This document shows, one piece after another, positions 51,907 to 61,576 of a stretch of DNA of 64,000 bases. Origin of the DNA: an uncultured Eubacteriales bacterium (GTDB lineage: Bacteria > Bacillota > Clostridia > Oscillospirales > Acutalibacteraceae); contig CAKSCM010000010.1 in NCBI GenBank assembly GCA_934444365.1, forward strand, positions 1 through 64,000, written 5' to 3'. Below the pieces are notes generated by a model. It worked only from the letters and a program-made list of their open reading frames with translations. It had not been told where the DNA came from and did no database searches. The position numbers and the translations under genes were made by a program. How positions within the stretch are numbered: position 1 is the first letter of the stretch; every line of letters starts with the position of its first letter.

Positions 51907-53610
51907 TCATTCCTGCACCGTGCGCCGGACCGATTCGCAATCGAGCACCGACACTCCGGTAAACCAAAGCTTTGAACCGTGCGCCGCAAGGCTTGACGGC
52001 TCGTATCCGAGCGTTATGCCGCCTATCTGCTCGCCCTTATTATTAAAGCTTATTATCGACTGACCGGACACTATCGATACGGTATTTCCACCGACCGCGA
52101 CCGATTCGACCGACAAAGTAAGCTCACTTGAAAAATACTCGTCAAGCTTTTTATCAACAAACAAAAGCCGGTTGTTAAGCTCGTCCGAATATCGGTTAAG
52201 CACTACCGCCGTACCGCTCGACGATGAATTGTCGCATGCAATAAGGGAGGCGCCGGAAAAATCCTTTGTAATCTCCTCGCCCTTAAGGGAAAGCGAAACC
52301 ATCTTATCGCTCATAACGGCAACGGCGCGATCTCCTTTAATATCCACCGACACCGGAACACTCTGATCGTACTGCCGTCTTGCGATCGGCTCGGTGGATT
52401 TTGTATCAAGCAAAACAAGCTCGCTCGAAAAATCCCCGTTTGATGAGCTTACCGTCATCACCGCGGCAAAACGACCGTTGTCCGAGAGCGAAACGGCGGC
52501 GATTCTGCCGTGAGCCGAATACCAAACGTACTTTTTATTGGCGTTTTTGTCGTAAACATTTATCTGAGCGGTATATCCCGTCGCCTCGGTAACTATGGCA
52601 AAGGCTCCGCTTTTCGAGATGTCCCCGGTATAAATGCTGTCCTCCGTTTCGAAGGTAAAAAGGGTTTTAGCGGCGTTTTCCATTCTTACGCCGTGCCCCA
52701 TACGGTCAAACAGCAAAACCCTCGAATCCGACGTTTTCATAGCCGGCGACGAAAATCCGTGCAGCCGCTCGAAGATAACGCCGCCCGACTCAGAATACAT
52801 CGTAACGGTCGAATCACCCAGCAGCACCGCCGAGGATGAGCTTTGTGAGAGCACAACGTTCCGCGAGGATATTTTTACCGGAAAGCTGCCGGATTTGCCG
52901 AAGGAGGCAAAGGAATTGCCGGTGGCTTCGATTATTCCGCCGGGCAAGGCAGCATTTAAAATGAGAAAAAAAGCAATAACAACCGCAACTATCGCCGTAA
53001 ATACAAGTCCCTTGCGTCGGGTTTTATCGGTAATTCCGCGGGCTATATGGAAGGTGGCCCGTGAGGTACCGGAGTTCCCCTGTCTTTCACCCGTACGGGT
53101 TTCGGTTTTTCTTTTCGGTTTTGAAAAGCCTTCCGCTATGCCTTTTTCGTCACCGGTCTTTTTTACGTCGCGGTTTTGTTTTTTCGGATCATTTTTCTTG
53201 TTTTGTGTTTTGCTCTTCAACGATCTATGCGAGGTATCGGCCTTTAAAGCCGCCTTGTCCCGGGAGGATGATTTTTTTTCGGAGCCCTCGGCGTCAGAAG
53301 TAAAACCTCTTTCGCCGATATCCTTTTTGCCGTTTATCCGATTTGTACCGGCTTTATTTGAAAACTCGCTCTCGTCGTAATAAAAAGGCGAGACCTTACG
53401 TTCGCGGTTTTGAAAATCGGAGGAATCGGGCGCTGAATTTTTGCCCGATTTTGTTCTCGATTTGGAATTCGTTTTTTCCTTTTGCTTTTCGCGGAGCGAA
53501 TTCCTCGTTACCCTTGCCGGGGAAAAATCATCTTCGGAATAGACCGCACTGCCGGTATGGCGCACACGGGTCCTTTCCATTGCACTTGAACGCCTTTTTT
53601 CATCGGCCAA
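51907..53610 (-). CDS. DUF5711-family membrane-anchored beta-propeller protein
   Basis: About 567 residues. TTG 53610 is chosen, with GGGGGTGAG just upstream; a GTG and a TTG a few codons earlier are also possible. The first ~190 residues are polar, very rich in Lys, Ser, Arg and Asp, and likely disordered. One membrane segment follows (~200-222, VFTAIVAVVIAFFLILNAAL), then an extracellular ~340-residue domain of repeated beta strands (VLLGDSTVTMYSESG, AVSLSDNGRFAAVMTV, GDRAVAVMSDKMVSLSL) typical of DUF5711 propellers. Function unknown. The gene overlaps the end of truA by about 11 bases. Confidence 0.85.
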   Translation of the reverse strand: MADEKRRSSAMERTRVRHTGSAVYSEDDFSPARVTRNSLREKQKEKTNSKSRTKSGKNSAPDSSDFQNRERKVSPFYYDESEFSNKAGTNRINGKKDIGERGFTSDAEGSEKKSSSRDKAALKADTSHRSLKSKTQNKKNDPKKQNRDVKKTGDEKGIAEGFSKPKRKTETRTGERQGNSGTSRATFHIARGITDKTRRKGLVFTAIVAVVIAFFLILNAALPGGIIEATGNSFASFGKSGSFPVKISSRNVVLSQSSSSAVLLGDSTVTMYSESGGVIFERLHGFSSPAMKTSDSRVLLFDRMGHGVRMENAAKTLFTFETEDSIYTGDISKSGAFAIVTEATGYTAQINVYDKNANKKYVWYSAHGRIAAVSLSDNGRFAAVMTVSSSNGDFSSELVLLDTKSTEPIARRQYDQSVPVSVDIKGDRAVAVMSDKMVSLSLKGEEITKDFSGASLIACDNSSSSGTAVVLNRYSDELNNRLLFVDKKLDEYFSSELTLSVESVAVGGNTVSIVSGQSIISFNNKGEQIGGITLGYEPSSLAAHGSKLWFTGVSVLDCESVRRTVQE

Positions 53611-54373
53611 TACTCTCACCCCCAAAACCGGACGAAAACTCCGGATAAAAAACTCGGTTTAAAAAAAGCCCCTTTGCCGGCAACGTCGGCCCGGCAAGCT
53701 GCCTGTTTTTGCTTTCGATAATCCCTTTTATGTCACCCGGGGCAATCTTCCCTTCGCTGACCCTTAAAAGGGTTCCGGCCATGATCCTTACCATATTGTA
53801 AAGATATCCGTCGGCCTCGGTTATAAAGGTGACGCTTTGCCCTTCGCGCACGACCTGAGCACGGGATACCGTGCGCACCTTCGAGCCCTCCTTGGCGTTG
53901 ACGCTGCAAAAGGACGAAAAATCGTATGTACCCACCATTTCGGCCGCCGCCTTATTCATGAGGGCTTCGTCCATGTGGGAAAACACCCTGTAGGTGTACT
54001 GTTCCAAAAAAGCATCCCTGTACGGCGAATTGAAAAAACGGTAAATATACTGCTTGCCCGTCGCCGAATAGCGAGCGTGAAAGCTACTGTCGACCGCCTT
54101 ACAGCCATAGGCAGATATATCGTCGGGCAGCGCGCGGTTTACGGCCAGGATCATATTTCTTTCGGGAATCAGCTTGTCCGTATCGAAATGGCAGCAATAC
54201 ATATTTACATGTACGCCGCTGTCGGTCCGGCTGCATCCGGTAACGTCGGGAGGAGTGCCCAACACCGCACCGAGTGCATTTTGCACCACGGCTTGCACCG
54301 CCAGGGCGTTTTTCTGCACCTGCCAGCCGTGGTACCGTGTACCGTCATATTTTATTATCAGAAGATACCTCAC
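53600..54373 (-). CDS. truA: tRNA pseudouridine(38-40) synthase
   Basis: 257 residues from GTG 54373. The catalytic aspartate is in GCSRTDSGVHV (~48-58). N-terminal KYDGTRYHGWQVQKN and the C-terminal YNMVRIMAGTLLRV complete the family pattern. It converts U38-U40 in tRNA anticodon stems to pseudouridine. Its place after ecfA1-ecfA2-ecfT is the classic Firmicute order, but here a 269-base gap with no recognisable gene and a CCGTGCC/GGCACGG hairpin near 54427 separates it from ecfT. Confidence 0.96.
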   Translation of the reverse strand: MRYLLIIKYDGTRYHGWQVQKNALAVQAVVQNALGAVLGTPPDVTGCSRTDSGVHVNMYCCHFDTDKLIPERNMILAVNRALPDDISAYGCKAVDSSFHARYSATGKQYIYRFFNSPYRDAFLEQYTYRVFSHMDEALMNKAAAEMVGTYDFSSFCSVNAKEGSKVRTVSRAQVVREGQSVTFITEADGYLYNMVRIMAGTLLRVSEGKIAPGDIKGIIESKNRQLAGPTLPAKGLFLNRVFYPEFSSGFGGESIGR

Positions 54374-54642
54374 GATACACCGAACCTCAATTTCAAAAAA
54401 TATAATTCTGCAGTATTTTAATCCTTCCGTGCCACGGCACGGGTAAAACCCCGTATTTTTGCCGCAGTGTTATCCTTTTTGTCCGGTCGGCCTCGGTTTT
54501 TAAGAGCCGGTCTCGCACCGGAGAATACATCCGCCCCTCCGTTTTTTCAAGGCGGCTCGTCCCGTTACGGCGCCGCGATTAATTGCATGGCTTTTTCCCG
54601 ATTTTGCCTGCAATGCCTGTAATACCGAAAATGCCGGATTAT

Positions 54643-55476
54643 TCAGCCCTTTATAAGCGACAGAATAAGGCCGTCGAGCCGTCGGTCGGCCAGAATCACC
54701 GCCACAATCATGCAGGCTATAAACACAAGCGATATTATATCCGCCGCCTTAACCGTATTTTTCTTCATACGCGTACGGCCCTTACCGCCGTGATAACAGC
54801 GGCATTCCATGGCGTCGGCCAGCTCTCCCGCCCGTCTGAACGACGAAATAAGCAGCGGAATAAATACCGGAAGCAGTGATTTGATCCGCTTTTTAAGCCC
54901 TCCGCTCTCCATATCTGCACCTCTGGCCTTTTGGGCGCTCATTATCTTGTCGGTTTCCTCAATAAGTATGGGTATAAACCTTAAGGCAATGGTCATCATC
55001 ATGGCGAGCGAATGAACGTCAAGCCTCAACACCTTAAGGGGAGCCAAAAGGGTCTCGACGGCGCATGACAGATCGGTAGGCGACGTTGTATAGGTCAGCA
55101 TCGAGCTTATAATTATAAGCATTGATATTCTCGTCGCCATATATACGGCCGTCAGTATTCCGCCGGTGGTTATATGAAATATCCACCAATCAAAAAGCAA
55201 AACTCCCGATTTTATATAGCAGGCGTTAAGCACGGCGGTAAGCGCTATTACCGGCCATATGGGCTTTAGCGATTTTAAATACATCCTGACCGGAATTTTG
55301 GAAAAAGCGGCCAGTGTAAAGGTTAAAACGGCGCATATAAGCAGCGACACTGCGTTATTTGCAAGGAATATTAGCACTATAAGGGCTATACAAAGCACCA
55401 TTTTAACCGCCGGATTGAGCTTATGAATAAAGGATCCGGACGGAAAATACTGCCCGAAGGTAATGTCGTTAAGCAT
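54643..55476 (-). CDS. ecfT: ECF transporter transmembrane subunit EcfT
   Basis: 277 residues. The protein has five to six membrane segments, and the cytoplasmic coupling helices carry the motifs AQKARGAD (~181-188) and ADAMECRCY (~222-230) that contact the two ATPases. With EcfA1 and EcfA2 it forms the shared energising module for several vitamin-binding S components. No S component is encoded in the window. Its start overlaps ecfA2 by 8 bases. Confidence 0.95.
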   Translation of the reverse strand: MLNDITFGQYFPSGSFIHKLNPAVKMVLCIALIVLIFLANNAVSLLICAVLTFTLAAFSKIPVRMYLKSLKPIWPVIALTAVLNACYIKSGVLLFDWWIFHITTGGILTAVYMATRISMLIIISSMLTYTTSPTDLSCAVETLLAPLKVLRLDVHSLAMMMTIALRFIPILIEETDKIMSAQKARGADMESGGLKKRIKSLLPVFIPLLISSFRRAGELADAMECRCYHGGKGRTRMKKNTVKAADIISLVFIACMIVAVILADRRLDGLILSLIKG

Positions 55477-56338
55477 TTTCCCCCTCCTTGCCCTTTAAAA
55501 GCGAATCTAATATCCCGACGGCATTTTTTACCGAATATATTCCGCCGGGGACATCTATTCCCATTTTTTTAAGCTTTAAAAACACCTTTGTTATCTGGGG
55601 AATACTAAGCCCGGCATTATGAAGGGCTTCGGCATCGGAGAAAACCTTATCCGTTTCACCGAAGGCGAGAACACCGCCGTTTTGCATGACCAGAACCTTA
55701 TCGGCATGCTCTGCTATATCCTCCATACTGTGCGAAACCACTATTACGGCACTGCCGCTTGCGTCGCGGTATTTTTTTATCATCTCAAAAAGCTGAGCGC
55801 GTCCGCGCGGATCAAGTCCGGCGGTAGGCTCATCCAGAATAAGCACCTGAGGCTTCATTGCAATTACTCCGGCAATCGCCGCGCGGCGCTTTTGTCCGCC
55901 CGAAAGTTCAAAGGGCGAACGGTTCATAAGCGACATATCAAGCCCTACCGTCTCGGCCGCCTCAAAAACGCATTTTTTAAGCTCGTCGCCCGATATTCCC
56001 ATATTTTTCGGCCCGTAAGAAATATCGTCAAAAACCGTATTGTCAAAAAGCTGATACTCCGGATACTGGAAAACCAGTCCCACCTTAAATCTTAGAGATC
56101 TTAAAGTATCGGCCGACGAATGAACATCCTCGCCATCGAAAAGGACAGTTCCGCCGCTCGGCTTTAAAAGGCCGTTTAAGCACTGCACAAGGGTAGACTT
56201 ACCCGAGCCGGTGTGACCGATAATTCCCACCAGCTCGCCCGGCTCAAAGGCTACGTTTATATTGGTTATGGCATCCTTCCTGTAGGGGGTATTCTCCCCG
56301 TATACAAAGGACAGCTCTTTAGTTTCAAGAATGGACAA
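55469..56338 (-). CDS. ecfA2: ECF transporter ATPase EcfA2
   Basis: 289 residues from TTG 56338, 6 bases after the ecfA1 stop. Walker A GHTGSGKST (~39-47), Q loop FQYPEYQLF, signature ELSGGQKRRAAIAG, Walker B LILDEPTAGLD and the switch histidine in VSHSMED. FPEYQLF-type Q loops mark the EcfA group. It hydrolyses ATP as a heterodimer with EcfA1 on the cytoplasmic side of the transporter. Confidence 0.95.
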   Translation of the reverse strand: MSILETKELSFVYGENTPYRKDAITNINVAFEPGELVGIIGHTGSGKSTLVQCLNGLLKPSGGTVLFDGEDVHSSADTLRSLRFKVGLVFQYPEYQLFDNTVFDDISYGPKNMGISGDELKKCVFEAAETVGLDMSLMNRSPFELSGGQKRRAAIAGVIAMKPQVLILDEPTAGLDPRGRAQLFEMIKKYRDASGSAVIVVSHSMEDIAEHADKVLVMQNGGVLAFGETDKVFSDAEALHNAGLSIPQITKVFLKLKKMGIDVPGGIYSVKNAVGILDSLLKGKEGENA

Positions 56339-56344
56339 GACCTT

Positions 56345-57196
56345 TTACTTCCCCTTATTTAATAACTTAAAAAGAACGTCGGCGCACTCATCGGCCGACA
56401 GCACCGTTTCGGGCAGATCATAACCCTTTTGTCTGAGCTCATATATAAGCTCGGCCGGCTGAGGCAGTTCGAGTCCGGCCTTTATCAGGGTTTCCCGTTT
56501 CGAAAAAACGCTTCTGCAGTCGCCGTCGGCAACGATTTTTCCGGAATCGAGCACCACGACCCTGTCGGCAAGGGCGGCCTCCTCCATGTAATGGGTTATC
56601 ATAACCACCGTCATGTTTTTTTCTCGGTTAAGCTTTAAAAGAACGTCCAGAACCTCTTTGCGGCCGCGAGGGTCGAGCATGGAGGTAGGCTCGTCCAAAA
56701 CTATGCATTCCGGCTCCATCGCAAGAATTCCGGCTATTGCAACGCGCTGCTTTTGTCCGCCGGAGAGCTTATGGGTCGCGTGATTTTCATATTCGAGCAT
56801 ATCGACGGTGCTTAGCGCATCCTTCACCCTTTTTATGATCTCATCGCGCTTTATCCCTAAGTTTTCGGGGCCGAACGCCACATCCTCGGCAACGATGGTC
56901 GACACTATCTGGTTGTCGGGATTCTGAAAAACCAGTCCCACCGTACGTCGGATGTCAAGCTCATGCTCCTCGTCGGCGGTGTCGGTTTCGTTGACCGTAA
57001 CACATCCGCCGTCCGGCAGCAGCATGCCGTTCATCATTCTGGCAAGGGTGGATTTGCCCGATCCGTTATGTCCGAGCAGCGCCGTAAAGCTGCCCCGCTC
57101 AATATCGAGCGAAAAGCCCTCAAACAGCTTATTGCTTTCGCCGTTCTCGTCGCTGTAGGCAAAATCTATATTTTTAATACTGATAATACTGTCCAT
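56345..57196 (-). CDS. ecfA1: ECF transporter ATPase EcfA1
   Basis: 283 residues from ATG 57196. Walker A GHNGSGKST (~42-50), Q loop FQNPDNQIV typical of EcfA1, signature LSGGQKQRVAIAG, Walker B CIVLDEPTSMLD, and switch histidine in ITHYMEE. It is the first gene of the ecfA1-ecfA2-ecfT-truA series, 61 bases after the methyltransferase gene; no clear promoter is seen, and CGGA is a weak ribosome site. Confidence 0.95.
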   Translation of the reverse strand: MDSIISIKNIDFAYSDENGESNKLFEGFSLDIERGSFTALLGHNGSGKSTLARMMNGMLLPDGGCVTVNETDTADEEHELDIRRTVGLVFQNPDNQIVSTIVAEDVAFGPENLGIKRDEIIKRVKDALSTVDMLEYENHATHKLSGGQKQRVAIAGILAMEPECIVLDEPTSMLDPRGRKEVLDVLLKLNREKNMTVVMITHYMEEAALADRVVVLDSGKIVADGDCRSVFSKRETLIKAGLELPQPAELIYELRQKGYDLPETVLSADECADVLFKLLNKGK

Positions 57197-57257
57197 TTAC
57201 GTTTTCCGTTTTTTTAATAGTAATATATTGTAATATTATCCGATTCGGCCGGTTTTA

Positions 57258-58136
57258 TCATTCGGCTAAGTCTTCCGCTCGCCATACCGCCGTCGAACCG
57301 CAGGGGAATTTAAGCCCCGTCGCCGTCGCATAAAGCCCTATTTCGTCGCTCGACAAATGTCCCGAGTATTTTTTATAAAAAATGCTGCCGAGCATATACT
57401 CCATGGTCGCCGACGAAAGACCGGTCGTATAGGAGTTAAGCAGCACAAAGGCCGGATTTCGGCTCAAAACCCCGGAGCACAGCTGCAAAAAATCGTACAG
57501 GCTGTCCTCAAGCTGCCAGACCTCCCCCGAGGGGCCCCTGCCGTATGACGGAGGATCCAGAATTATGCCGTCGTAAAGGTTTCCGCGCCGTATTTCTCTT
57601 GAAACAAACTTGCTGCAATCATCCACGATCCACCTTACCGGCCGGGAATCAAGATTAGACGCCGCGGCATTTTCGCGCGCCCACGATACCATTCCCTTTG
57701 AGGCGTCGACATGGGTTACCGCCGCGCCGGCCGCAAGACAGGCAAGGGTCGCCCCGCCCGTATAAGCAAAAAGATTAAGCACCTTTAGCGGCCGTTTGGC
57801 TCCCTTTATCATACCGTCAAGCAGATCCCAGTTTACCGCCTGCTCCGGAAAAAGTCCGGTATGCTTAAAGCCCATAGGCTTTAAATTAAAGCATAATTCG
57901 CGGTAATTAATGCTCCATTTTTCGGGTATTTGCTTATAGTACTGCCAACGCCCTCCGCCGCTGCCCGAACGGATATACCGGGCATGGGCGTTTTTCCAAA
58001 GCGGATGGCGCTTTTCGGTCTTCCAAATGGCCTGAGGATCGGGACGGATAAGAATAATATCGCCCCAGCGCTCAAGCTTTTCGCCCGACGACGCGTCGAT
58101 CAGCTCATAATCGCGCCAGTTTTCGCTAATTCTCAT
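57258..58136 (-). CDS. Class I SAM-dependent methyltransferase, RlmI/RlmK-like
   Basis: 292 residues from ATG 58136, overlapping the end of glmM by 11 bases. After an N-terminal beta-region (residues 1-~110) comes a Rossmann methyltransferase: motif I VLNLFAYTGGATLA, HVDASKGMVSWARENA, and motif IV DGIILDPPSYGRG. The DPPSYGRG form with NLFAYTGG is typical of 23S rRNA methyltransferases of the RlmI/RlmK group, but without the PUA domain. The target base is not known. Coupled to glmM by overlap. Confidence 0.85.
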   Translation of the reverse strand: MRISENWRDYELIDASSGEKLERWGDIILIRPDPQAIWKTEKRHPLWKNAHARYIRSGSGGGRWQYYKQIPEKWSINYRELCFNLKPMGFKHTGLFPEQAVNWDLLDGMIKGAKRPLKVLNLFAYTGGATLACLAAGAAVTHVDASKGMVSWARENAAASNLDSRPVRWIVDDCSKFVSREIRRGNLYDGIILDPPSYGRGPSGEVWQLEDSLYDFLQLCSGVLSRNPAFVLLNSYTTGLSSATMEYMLGSIFYKKYSGHLSSDEIGLYATATGLKFPCGSTAVWRAEDLAE

Positions 58137-59487
58137 CAGAGCCGAGCCTCTCCTTTATAACGGCGGCTATATCGCCGGCCAACCTGTCTATAATCGCCTT
58201 TTCCGGACCTTCGAGCATGACCCTTATAAGCGGCTCGGTTCCCGAAACGCGCACCAGCACGCGGCCGTCAGAGCAAAGCTTTTCCTCTGCCTCGGCTATT
58301 GCCGCTTTGACCGCCTCGTCGCTTGAAAGCGCCGCCTTGCCCTCGGGGGTAACCCTGATGTTTACAAGGGTCTGAGGATAACAGGTCATAATTTCGGCCA
58401 GCTTTTTCAGTGACTCGCCCCGCTTTTTCATAGTGCAAAGGGTCTGCACGGCGGTCAGCTGTCCGTCTCCGGTGGTGGCATAATCGAGGAATATAATGTG
58501 TCCCGACTGCTCTCCCCCTATGTTGTAGCCGCTTTTCAGCATTTCCTCAAGAACGTATCGGTCACCGACGGCGGTCTTGACCGCTTTTATTCCGTTTTTG
58601 TCACAGAATTTCCAGAATCCTATGTTGCTCATAACGGTTATAACGGCAGTGTCGTTTTTAAGGGTGTTATTACGCTTCATTTCGGCAGATATTACGGCTA
58701 TTAGCTTATCACCGTCGACCTCGTTGCCGTCGCTGTCTATTGCAAGGCAGCGGTCGGCGTCGCCGTCAAAAGCAAAGCCCACGTCGCAGCCGTTGGCTAC
58801 CACAAATTCGCTGAGCGCCGAAAGATGGGTGGAGCCGCAATTGTGATTTATATTTATTCCGTCGGGCTGAGCGTTTATAACAAGACACTCGGCGCCGAGC
58901 TTTGAAAAAAGTTTTTCGGCGGTAACGCTCGAGGAGCCGTTCGCGCAGTCGAGGGCAATTTTCATGGAATCAAAACGCACGTCGGCAGTGGATATTATAT
59001 GATCTATATAATCGTCCACGGCCGTATCACAGCGGTAAACCCGGCCGATATCCTTGCCCGTTTTAAGCTCGGGAGCAACCGCTCCGTCAAGAATTATAGC
59101 CTCTATTTCCTCCTCGATCGAATCGGAAAGCTTATATCCGCTCGACGAAAACAGCTTTATGCCGTTGTATTCGAAGGTGTTATGAGAGGCCGATATCATA
59201 ACCCCTGCGTCGGCCTTGTAAGCGCCGACAAGATAGGCCACTGCCGGAGTCGGAACAACTCCGAGCGATACAACGTCCGCTCCCACAGAGCAAAGGCCGC
59301 TTATAAGCGCCGCCTCAAGCATACGCGACGATATGCGCGTGTCCATTCCTATTAAAAACTTCGGACGTTCATGACAGTGGCGCGCAAGCACCGCTGCCGC
59401 CGCACGGCCTATTTCGGTTGCAAGCTCGCATGTGAGCTCGGAGTTTGCAACCCCTCTCGCTCCGTCGGTTCCGAAAATTCTACCCAT
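58126..59487 (-). CDS. glmM: Phosphoglucosamine mutase
   Basis: 453 residues from ATG 59487. N-terminal FGTDGARGVAN, the phosphoserine loop ISASHN (~99-104), the metal-binding FDGDADR (~240-246), and C-terminal phosphate-binding RVSGTEPLIRVM. It converts glucosamine 6-phosphate to glucosamine 1-phosphate for UDP-GlcNAc, the start of peptidoglycan synthesis. It follows the ruv genes on the same strand after a 175-base gap without other features. Confidence 0.97.
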   Translation of the reverse strand: MGRIFGTDGARGVANSELTCELATEIGRAAAAVLARHCHERPKFLIGMDTRISSRMLEAALISGLCSVGADVVSLGVVPTPAVAYLVGAYKADAGVMISASHNTFEYNGIKLFSSSGYKLSDSIEEEIEAIILDGAVAPELKTGKDIGRVYRCDTAVDDYIDHIISTADVRFDSMKIALDCANGSSSVTAEKLFSKLGAECLVINAQPDGININHNCGSTHLSALSEFVVANGCDVGFAFDGDADRCLAIDSDGNEVDGDKLIAVISAEMKRNNTLKNDTAVITVMSNIGFWKFCDKNGIKAVKTAVGDRYVLEEMLKSGYNIGGEQSGHIIFLDYATTGDGQLTAVQTLCTMKKRGESLKKLAEIMTCYPQTLVNIRVTPEGKAALSSDEAVKAAIAEAEEKLCSDGRVLVRVSGTEPLIRVMLEGPEKAIIDRLAGDIAAVIKERLGSDEN

Positions 59488-59662
59488 AGTTATATCCTCA
59501 CTTTTTATGTGTATTTTTATTTTTTTGCCAAGTGTTGGACGGACGAAAACGCCGCTCTCGGCTTACATTCATTTACAGCATTCGTATACATCGTCAGCCG
59601 CATTGCACCGGACAAGGGCGCAAACGTTTTTTCGCCGGCACGGCGATATTTCTTATTAAAGC

Positions 59663-60688
59663 TTAAAGCGACTGCTGGCCGTCGGGAGTCAGTCCCATGT
59701 GCTTATAAGCCGCCGCCGTTACGCACCTTCCGCGCGGAGTTCTCGACAAAAATCCGAGCTGCATGAGATACGGCTCACAAACATCCTCTATGGTAACGGC
59801 CTCTTCGCCGAGCGCCGCCGCTAAAGTCTCAAGCCCCACCGGACCGCCGCCGTAATTCTTCATTATTGCCGTAAGAAGCCGCCTGTCAAAATCGTCAAGC
59901 CCCAAATCGTCAATTTCGAATCGGTCAAGAGCGCTTTTGGCGACGCGCAAATTGATCTTACCGTCAAAAAGCACCTGCGCCACATCGCGCACGCGCTTTA
60001 ACAGCCGGTTTGCAATACGCGGCGTTCCGCGCGAACGTGAGGCTATTTCCATGGCTCCGCCGTCGTCTATTTCTACGCCGAGTATGTTGGCCGACCTTTT
60101 CACGATCATGGCCAGCTGCTCGGGAGTGTAAAGCTCAAGCCGCAATATAACACCGAAGCGGTCCCTCAGCGGTGCGCTCAGCTGTCCAGACCTTGTCGTC
60201 GCGCCGACAAGGGTGAAATGCGGAACGTCAAGCCTTATCGAACGAGCCGACGGACCCTTTCCTATAATTATATCGACTGCATAATCCTCCATCGCCGGAT
60301 ACAGCACCTCTTCAACGCTCCGGGACAGACGGTGAATCTCATCTATGAACAGTACGTCCTTATCGTTTAAATTAGTGAGCAAGGCCGCAAGATCGCCCTG
60401 CTTTTCAATTGCCGGTCCGGAAGTCACCCTAAGATTGACCGAAAGCTCGTTTGCGATTATCCCGGCCAGGGTCGTTTTGCCAAGCCCCGGAGGGCCGTAC
60501 AGCAAAACATGATCAAGCGATTCATGCCGTGCGGCCGCCGCCTGAATGTAGATAGCAAGATTCTCCTTAACCTTGTCCTGGCCTATGTACTCCGAGAGGG
60601 TGCGCGGTCTTAAGTCGTTTTCTATATCAATGTCATCGCTTGTGTACTCGGGAGCCACTATTCGGTTTTCAAAATCCATTTCCTGCAT
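59663..60688 (-). CDS. ruvB: Holliday junction DNA helicase RuvB
   Basis: 341 residues from ATG 60688, with GGAG about 12 bases upstream; an earlier TTG is in frame but lacks a ribosome site. RuvB blocks: LRPRTLSEYIGQDKVKENL, Walker A YGPPGLGKTTLAG, Walker B FIDEIHRLSRSVEE, sensor GATTRSGQLSAPLRDRFG, and the C-terminal DNA-binding winged helix (GLETLAAALGE, PYLMQLGFLSRTPRGR). It drives branch migration together with RuvA. It follows ruvA by 247 bases. Confidence 0.97.
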   Translation of the reverse strand: MQEMDFENRIVAPEYTSDDIDIENDLRPRTLSEYIGQDKVKENLAIYIQAAAARHESLDHVLLYGPPGLGKTTLAGIIANELSVNLRVTSGPAIEKQGDLAALLTNLNDKDVLFIDEIHRLSRSVEEVLYPAMEDYAVDIIIGKGPSARSIRLDVPHFTLVGATTRSGQLSAPLRDRFGVILRLELYTPEQLAMIVKRSANILGVEIDDGGAMEIASRSRGTPRIANRLLKRVRDVAQVLFDGKINLRVAKSALDRFEIDDLGLDDFDRRLLTAIMKNYGGGPVGLETLAAALGEEAVTIEDVCEPYLMQLGFLSRTPRGRCVTAAAYKHMGLTPDGQQSL

Positions 60689-60935
60689 TTTAAAGCCACA
60701 CTCCAATGTGCTTTTATTTTTCCGTCTTGATACACTTAAACTATCCGTTTACCGGTTACCGATAAATACAATTCCGATAATAAAACAAATCGGTTTCGCG
60801 CGGTAAATATCTTTGTCCCCGGGGATTCGATCCCCGTATAATCCGTCAAACATAACTCGCTTTTTTCAAGAGCTGTCAGGTCAAAGCCGCATAATTCCGG
60901 TTGTTTAAATTCAAAGCCGTTAAAGCTAAGACTTT

Positions 60936-61541
60936 TTAAATACGGGCGAGATATTTAAGTGCGCCCTTTATAAGCTCATCGGCCGGCAGAGATTTATCAA
61001 GCCTTCCCACCGCCGACGCAGCGTCGCTGAGCGCATAGCCGAGGGAAACAAGCGCACTCACCGCATCCGATGCACTGCTGCCCTCCGGTATCGACGCTGC
61101 CGTTACACTGTCGGACGTATCCCCCGAAAACATTGCCGCCGCGCCGATTTTATCCTTTAATTCAAGCACAACCCTTTGCGCCGTTTTGATTCCGACGCCC
61201 TGGGCCGTTGCTATGGTCTTCGCGTCCGAGGAGGCTATCGCAAGGGCTATACGGTCGGGATTAAGGGCCGAAAGTATCGCCATTGCCGCTTTCGGACCCA
61301 CCCCTGAAACGGTTATCAGGAGCCTGAAAAATTCAAGCTCCCGCTCGTCGTAAAATCCGTAAAGGTCGAGCGCGTCTTCCTTTACGTTAAGATATGTAAA
61401 AAGGGTAGCGTTCTCGCCGTTTTTAGGCAATCGTGAGGCAGTGCTCATGGATATAAAGCACCTGAAGGCAACCCCCGAGCACTCAATAACGGCAAAGGTC
61501 GGTTCCGTCCGTATAAGCTTACCCGTAACCGAATATATCAT
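60936..61541 (-). CDS. ruvA: Holliday junction DNA-binding protein RuvA
   Basis: 201 residues from ATG 61541. It has an N-terminal OB fold (MIYSVTGKLIRTEPTFAVIECSG region), two helix-hairpin-helix motifs (LITVSGVGPKAAMAIL; IATAQGVGIKTAQRVVLEL), an acidic-pin region, and a C-terminal domain (ASDAVSALVSLGYALSDAASAV) that binds RuvB. Typical length. It lies 35 bases after ruvC. Confidence 0.97.
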   Translation of the reverse strand: MIYSVTGKLIRTEPTFAVIECSGVAFRCFISMSTASRLPKNGENATLFTYLNVKEDALDLYGFYDERELEFFRLLITVSGVGPKAAMAILSALNPDRIALAIASSDAKTIATAQGVGIKTAQRVVLELKDKIGAAAMFSGDTSDSVTAASIPEGSSASDAVSALVSLGYALSDAASAVGRLDKSLPADELIKGALKYLARI

Positions 61542-61576
61542 ATCTTTCTCCTTTCGGCGATTACTGAAAAAAGCGG

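Noticed and set aside
60810..60840. T-arm-like GGGGATTCGATCCCC near 60819, possible tRNA fragment or attachment site
   Set aside because: The loop is not a proper T loop once the stem is paired, no acceptor end follows, and no integrase or tRNA lies nearby; probably a chance short palindrome.
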